DNA from: Elusimicrobiota bacterium
GTDB taxonomy: Bacteria > Elusimicrobiota > UBA8919
DNA length: 39,148 nt
Direction: 5' to 3'
Assembly (NCBI GenBank): GCA_016928195.1
Contig: JAFGLF010000020.1
Location: 1 to 39,148, forward strand
Part shown: piece after piece, positions 37,178-39,148 of the stretch
Layout: every line of letters begins with the position of its first letter
Numbering within the stretch: the first letter of the stretch is position 1
The notes under the pieces: model-generated
The model's input: the letters and a program-made list of their open reading frames with translations, nothing else
Told to the model about the DNA's origin: nothing
Database searches by the model: none
Made by a program: the position numbers and the translations under genes

Positions 37178-37950
37178 TTAATGGGCGGAGGATTTTTACG
37201 AACCTTATTTTCAGAAAGACTAATCATATTAAAAGACTGCCACCCTTTTTTAACATACTTGAACCTGCCGATTCCTATGTCACCGTTTGTTTTCCATTGA
37301 TCCCAATCGGAGGTTAAGTCAAGCCAATAATCACCCCCAACATCCAACAGATAACGGGCTCTAGAGCGGTCGTCGGGCTGATTAGGGTCGTCAACTATGA
37401 GCCGTGCCTGAACAGTCGTGAACATACCTGCAATATCATCAGGGTCAATTGTGACTCTTCCTGTGGTCGGCCAAAAATGGAAGTTATATCCTTCCCCTGC
37501 TTTAACAGAAATACTACCGTCTGCTTCCTTTCTTATATCAGCCGGCTTATTTATATCATCAACAAAATCTTCTTTATATGCCGCACCCTCTACCCGCCTT
37601 GAACTCTGAAGAAGATGCCACCTACCATCCTTTTTACTAAGCATATATGCTTTCATATCTCTTATTTGGACTCTGGTATTTTTTGCAGGATTTCCTTCTA
37701 TATCTTCATAAACCTGTCCCCATGCAATCACTGCTTTAAAGTTTTTGGGATTATTTCCCATACATAAACGCGGCTTCAATACCCAGTCATAATACTTTGG
37801 AACCCCATGAGGTCTGCCTTCATGAGCCAACTTCATATCATTAATTATTATTTCTATTGAATTCGGAATATCCTTTCTATAAGACAAATGACTGCAGGAT
37901 AAGAAAAATGAAGATATAGCAATTAATAAAAGGTATATGTTCTTTTCCAT
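37174..37950 (-). CDS. Exported protein of unknown function, probable lipoprotein
   Basis: A 258-residue protein with a hydrophobic N-terminus ending FFLSCS, a weak lipobox. The body has aromatic, beta-rich segments (FKAVIAWGQVYEDIEGN, VQIRDMKAYMLSKKDGRWHLLQSS, FHFWPTTGRVTIDPDDIAGMFTTVQARLIVDD, YLLDVGGDYWLDLTSDWDQW), recalling carbohydrate-linked secreted proteins. I do not recognise a family. Its start overlaps the mutarotase-like gene by 28 bases, and its stop overlaps the broken hydrolase start by four bases (ATGA), so the three were once one translation unit. The mutarotase-like neighbour makes a sugar-related role thinkable but unproven. Confidence 0.72.
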   Translation of the reverse strand: MEKNIYLLLIAISSFFLSCSHLSYRKDIPNSIEIIINDMKLAHEGRPHGVPKYYDWVLKPRLCMGNNPKNFKAVIAWGQVYEDIEGNPAKNTRVQIRDMKAYMLSKKDGRWHLLQSSRRVEGAAYKEDFVDDINKPADIRKEADGSISVKAGEGYNFHFWPTTGRVTIDPDDIAGMFTTVQARLIVDDPNQPDDRSRARYLLDVGGDYWLDLTSDWDQWKTNGDIGIGRFKYVKKGWQSFNMISLSENKVRKNPPPIK

Positions 37951-38816
37951 ATCTGTTTGTTGCCGGGTTTGATATCAAGCCAGATAAAAAATTCAGGACT
38001 TATAACGTGGCTCATACCCCACACAGCAAATTTATGCAGTTTATAATATTCCTTTACCTGCATCCCGTGACCTGACGGCTTATGAATAAGCTTCCATTCA
38101 ACATTATTTAAACCTTCACAATCCGATTGTGCAGCATAAATATGTCCTGAGGGAACCTCTGCAATTTTTATGGTATTATTTTCAGCTGTTACTGTTCCGC
38201 GAATTTCATCACAGCTAATAGGAAAGGATGTTTCAAGCAGATAATCAGGGCCTATTGTCTGCCGGTTAATTGAAAAAAAATTATGGCAGTACTCCTCAGT
38301 TTTAATATGTTCTTGTCCGGTATTTTCCAGAGTATATTCAATTGTCAGTATATTATTTTCTATTGAAAGGGTTTTACGAAGTTCCCATGCCCAACCGTGT
38401 TGATTTGCCCCTGTCTGAACAAATATAACCTTATCTTTGCCGGTCTGTTCTACCTTTATCTCTACAGGGAGAATCTCATAATCTTTTGCGAAATTATACG
38501 GAAGAGTATCTTTCTTCTGTAAAAACCCCACACCTATCTTCGGAAACCATTGGTTTACTTCAGCATCATCGTAGCCGAGCGGTGTTACAATGCCGAATTC
38601 ATTACACAGCCCAATGCCTTCGCATCCTCGGTCTGTTTCAGTAGCTTCCTGGGAACAATAGGTATGTTTACCATCCAACACAATTTGTTCGCAGGTTCCG
38701 GTCCAGTCGAATCTGGCCCGTCTGTATTTACCCCCACACCAACAGAACAACCGTTGGTGTGGGGGTTTACTCCCTAAAATATCAATCTTAAGACGAGCAT
38801 TGGTTAGTGTAATCAT
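37923..38816 (-). CDS. Galactose mutarotase-like (aldose epimerase fold) protein with insert
   Basis: A 297-residue cytoplasmic protein of the aldose-1-epimerase superfold. YRRARFDWTG near the N-terminus, LGYDDAEVNQWFPKIGVGFL, the long beta segment WAWELRKTLSIENNILTIEYTLEN and EEYCHNFFSIN with a His are typical of the uncharacterised mutarotase-like group that begins 'LxNxxLKVxI ... RxxRFDWTG'. Between KIDILG and GKYRRARFDW about 12 residues (SKPPHQRLFCWC) are extra; they are encoded by a palindrome at 38730-38766. Substrate unknown. It follows the LapA-like gene by 32 bases. Confidence 0.8.
   Translation of the reverse strand: MITLTNARLKIDILGSKPPHQRLFCWCGGKYRRARFDWTGTCEQIVLDGKHTYCSQEATETDRGCEGIGLCNEFGIVTPLGYDDAEVNQWFPKIGVGFLQKKDTLPYNFAKDYEILPVEIKVEQTGKDKVIFVQTGANQHGWAWELRKTLSIENNILTIEYTLENTGQEHIKTEEYCHNFFSINRQTIGPDYLLETSFPISCDEIRGTVTAENNTIKIAEVPSGHIYAAQSDCEGLNNVEWKLIHKPSGHGMQVKEYYKLHKFAVWGMSHVISPEFFIWLDIKPGNKQIWKRTYTFY
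38730..38766. repeat. Palindromic insert inside mutarotase-like gene
   Basis: Perfect 14-base arms ACCCCCACACCAAC (38730-38743) and GTTGGTGTGGGGGT (38753-38766), with a nine-base loop. It is translated in frame near the N-terminus of the gene. Confidence 0.85.
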
Positions 38817-38848
38817 TCTTTTGTTTTATTTTATATATTTAATATATA

Positions 38849-39055
38849 TCATTTACTTTCTTTACACTCAGCTGAACAGCTGTGCAACAGCCAACCGACA
38901 ATAATTCCTATTGCCAGGAGACAGAACATAAACAATGCAAGGGATATTGATAAATTCCAAAACAAAAAACGAATATTAACATCAACTACATTTTGTACTA
39001 TAAACAAAACCGCCAGCCCAGATAGTATCAAACTTAAAATAAGTTTGAAAATCAT
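38849..39055 (-). CDS. LapA-domain (DUF1049) small membrane protein
   Basis: A 68-residue protein with two membrane helices (about 4-22 and 34-57). LFIVQNVVDVNIRFLFWNLSISLALFMFCLLAIGIIVGWLL is, in segments, the LapA pattern: 'FxxQN ... V.. F..W...... L....... G.. G'. In E. coli LapA with LapB helps control lipopolysaccharide synthesis; small relatives are widespread and usually unstudied. Strong GGAGG five bases before the ATG at 39055 defines the start. It is the first gene of the leftmost-running group here. Upstream 39056-39148 holds the ribosome-binding site and AT-rich sequence without a clear promoter. Confidence 0.85.
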   Translation of the reverse strand: MIFKLILSLILSGLAVLFIVQNVVDVNIRFLFWNLSISLALFMFCLLAIGIIVGWLLHSCSAECKESK

Positions 39056-39148
39056 TTTACCCTCCTTTTATCTGTTTAAAATATACGGCTGTAATATATT
39101 CTACTAGCATTCTGCAGTATCAGCATTTTATTTAAAAGACCACAGCCA

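Noticed and set aside
1..39148. Prophage, transposon or plasmid segment
   Set aside because: No integrase, transposase, capsid, replication or conjugation gene is found; the mobile-looking content is limited to short non-coding-type repeats.

Overview
The window is about 39 kb of AT-rich DNA (low-to-mid GC by eye) from an uncultivated Gram-negative bacterium. A double-membrane envelope is indicated by a Tol-Pal set, several lipoproteins, CsgG-type proteins, a periplasmic DegP-like protease and a TonB/TolA-type protein. No rRNA, tRNA, CRISPR array, transposase, phage gene or replication origin was recognised. The gene set and the many palindromic 'phrases' scattered between and inside genes resemble candidate-phylum genomes of the Omnitrophica/Elusimicrobia kind. 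That placement is an impression, not a result.

Layout. 1-1784 (minus): a truncated membrane protein, an HD phosphohydrolase and an AEC-family transporter. 2006-3182 (plus): a SurA/PpiD-like chaperone without a PPIase domain, then thioredoxin. 3195-4789 (minus): a DUF1566 protein and a CsgG-domain/beta-barrel protein. 4833-8654 (minus): ornithine carbamoyltransferase, a COG2231 DNA glycosylase, CutA, an AmrS-type radical SAM enzyme and Maf, tightly packed. 8842-10109 (minus): a small lipoprotein and a CsgG-type lipoprotein. 10190-20453 (minus): response regulator, small membrane protein, M20 hydrolase, malic enzyme, LarA-family racemase, FAD-linked 2-hydroxyacid dehydrogenase, two-subunit fumarase, tandem CsgG-type lipoprotein and PDZ protease. 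The middle of this run forms a coherent 2-hydroxyacid/C4-acid route to pyruvate. 20686-29899 (minus): Pal, CpoB, TolA/TonB-like, TolB, TPR, HEAT, DUF2723-TPR and a secreted protein. 30021-31895 (minus): TPR-SpoIID. 32050-33452 (plus): a GC-richer DUF3795 protein and a lipoprotein hydrolase. 33463-39055 (minus): LapA-like, mutarotase-like, lipoprotein, a broken hydrolase, an orphan hydrogenase-maturation-type protease and UvrA.

The most unusual content is the repeats, which show three recurring patterns. (1) Palindromic elements lie in frame inside otherwise normal genes (maf, the DNA glycosylase, the M20 hydrolase, DUF2723, uvrA, the mutarotase-like gene). In the glycosylase the insert separates two presumed Fe-S cysteines. 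(2) At four gene junctions a hairpin element ends in a G-run followed directly by TTGACA, which forms the -35 box of a 17-18 bp spaced promoter for the next gene. Two of these transcripts would be nearly leaderless. (3) Short 7- or 8-bp tandem repeats encode the hydrophobic cores of signal peptides of Pal, CpoB, TolB, the TPR protein and a secreted protein. Together they suggest a mobile or self-amplifying short-repeat system that supplies promoters, start and stop codons, signal peptides and surface loops.
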